Source: Acanthaster planci
Taxonomy: Eukaryota > Echinodermata > Asteroidea > Valvatida > Acanthasteridae
Assembly: GCF_001949145.1 (NCBI RefSeq)
Contig: NW_019091582.1
Location: 381,206-445,205 of the forward strand
DNA length: 64,000 nt
Direction: 5' to 3'
Positions 63,101 through 64,000 of the stretch are shown here, piece after piece. How positions within the stretch are numbered: position 1 is the first letter of the stretch; each line of letters starts with the position of its first letter. The position numbers were made by a program, and so were the translations under genes. The notes under the pieces were generated by a model. The model was given only the letters and a program-made list of their open reading frames with translations, was not told the DNA's origin and searched no databases.

Positions 63101-64000
63101 GGATTTTTTCCATCCAAAAAGATCCTCCAGGAATCAGAAAAAGAAAATGTAATACTCTTTAATTAAACGATGGATCTTTTTGTACATAATGCGAGTTTAA
63201 CCTGGGGTCAAACTCTTGAAGTTGCTGATCTCAAACAAAAATTGGTCAGTGCAGAAAATGGTATACAACCAGGGTTTATAAGTACATGTACCAGTACCCA
63301 CTGGACTGGTGGACCAAACCTGTGATTTTAATGCCGGTCTTGCAACATCGATAAAAGTACACACGTGCTAGCCCCCGAAGTCGAGTGCTTGTACTAACAC
63401 ATTCGTCTTGAATGTATACTTGTACTTGTAAACATGTATTGCATCTACATGTATGTACATGTACTTAACTTACCAGACAGTAGAGTGTGCACATTTCCAA
63501 ACCAGTTGGTTTATAATCTCTTTTGTAACATTTGATGCTGGTCTTGTTTGTAACATGCTCCAGTCAGGTAAATTTTATGAGGTACTGACTCTGGGGTGGG
63601 GGGGGGGGAGGATTTTGTTTGTAAATGAAATGCGACCTCTGTTAGACTACAATCCCTCCCTGATCACTCCGGACTGGTTCGCACCAAGTTAATGCTCAGC
63701 AAGGGTATTTGTGGAGCAACATTTTCTACTTGGCAGTTCAGAGAAATTGGGCAATGTGACATCAGCGACAGACGCAGTTCGTAACCACCAATCTCCCTCC
63801 AGGAAAAGCTGGATTTGAACTGGTGCACTCTGTGCAAAGCCTCAGTGGCTGATGGTACATGGTTGGCCATGTTGACTGCAAGGATTCGGAAGCAGAAACC
63901 CTTCACCGTAACAGGTGCCAACAGCATAAAAAAGAAATCTACATTGTAGGTGCATATGGCAAACTCATAAGTTATTTCAACTGCACAACAACAGTCTGTT
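60175..64000. other. Gene-free stretch to the window end
   Basis: Simple AT-rich words (AAATAAATGAATAAATG at 60656), ACATGTAC runs (62359-62400, 63444-63462) and a G run at 63597-63608. No gene, RNA or complete mobile element recognised. Confidence 0.45.

Overview
This window looks like an invertebrate animal genome and is mostly non-coding. The reasons are one short terminal-exon-like frame, many degenerate SINE, LINE and DNA-transposon relics, AT-rich spacers, poly-A/poly-G runs, and a strong excess of the self-complementary text ACATGTAC. The repeats and the microRNA content fit a marine invertebrate deuterostome best (echinoderm, hemichordate or cephalochordate). A lophotrochozoan is not excluded. 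This is inference, because no search could be run.

The central finding is a conserved bilaterian microRNA cluster on the minus strand. In transcription order it runs mir-100 (mature arm 19874-19895), let-7 (mature arm 9204-9225) and mir-125 (mature arm 8174-8195). By memory of the families, the mir-100 and mir-125 mature arms match the canonical sequences over all 22 bases. The let-7 locus keeps the seed and a clear partner arm but differs from canonical let-7 at positions 10, 18 and 21. About 10.6 kb separate mir-100 from let-7, whereas let-7 and mir-125 are only about 1 kb apart. The 10.6 kb gap has collected repeats: an inverted pair at 10972-12714 around a possible BEN-domain fragment, a retroposon tail, and a 24-bp minisatellite at 15570-15903 containing the window's only N.

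Layout. 1-225: 73-bp tandem repeat. 1319-1529: small MITE copy. 1620-1797: possible acidic last exon of a plus-strand gene with poly(A) signals after it. 4349-4702: tRNA-derived SINE. 6340-6530: second SINE, minus strand. 8.1-19.9 kb: microRNA cluster. 20-64 kb: no gene that I can support, but datable transposon relics. These are a long foldback (25485-25857), a piggyBac-type MITE (26342-26662), a hAT-like element (28677-29034), a 259-bp MITE with a 4-bp target duplication (38049-38307), a frameshifted LINE end (41305-41730), a LINE C-terminus with an ATT tail (47331-47559), a hAT-like MITE with an imperfect 8-bp target duplication (55009-55486), a rearranged MITE with duplicated blocks (58440-59687), and a palindromic MITE (59892-60174).

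Functionally, mir-100, let-7 and mir-125 are in most bilaterians processed from one transcript and control developmental timing and differentiation together. The shared strand and order here suggest a common minus-strand primary transcript. Its promoter and ends cannot be fixed from the sequence. All other open frames of 60-190 codons were considered and, except where listed, judged chance frames.
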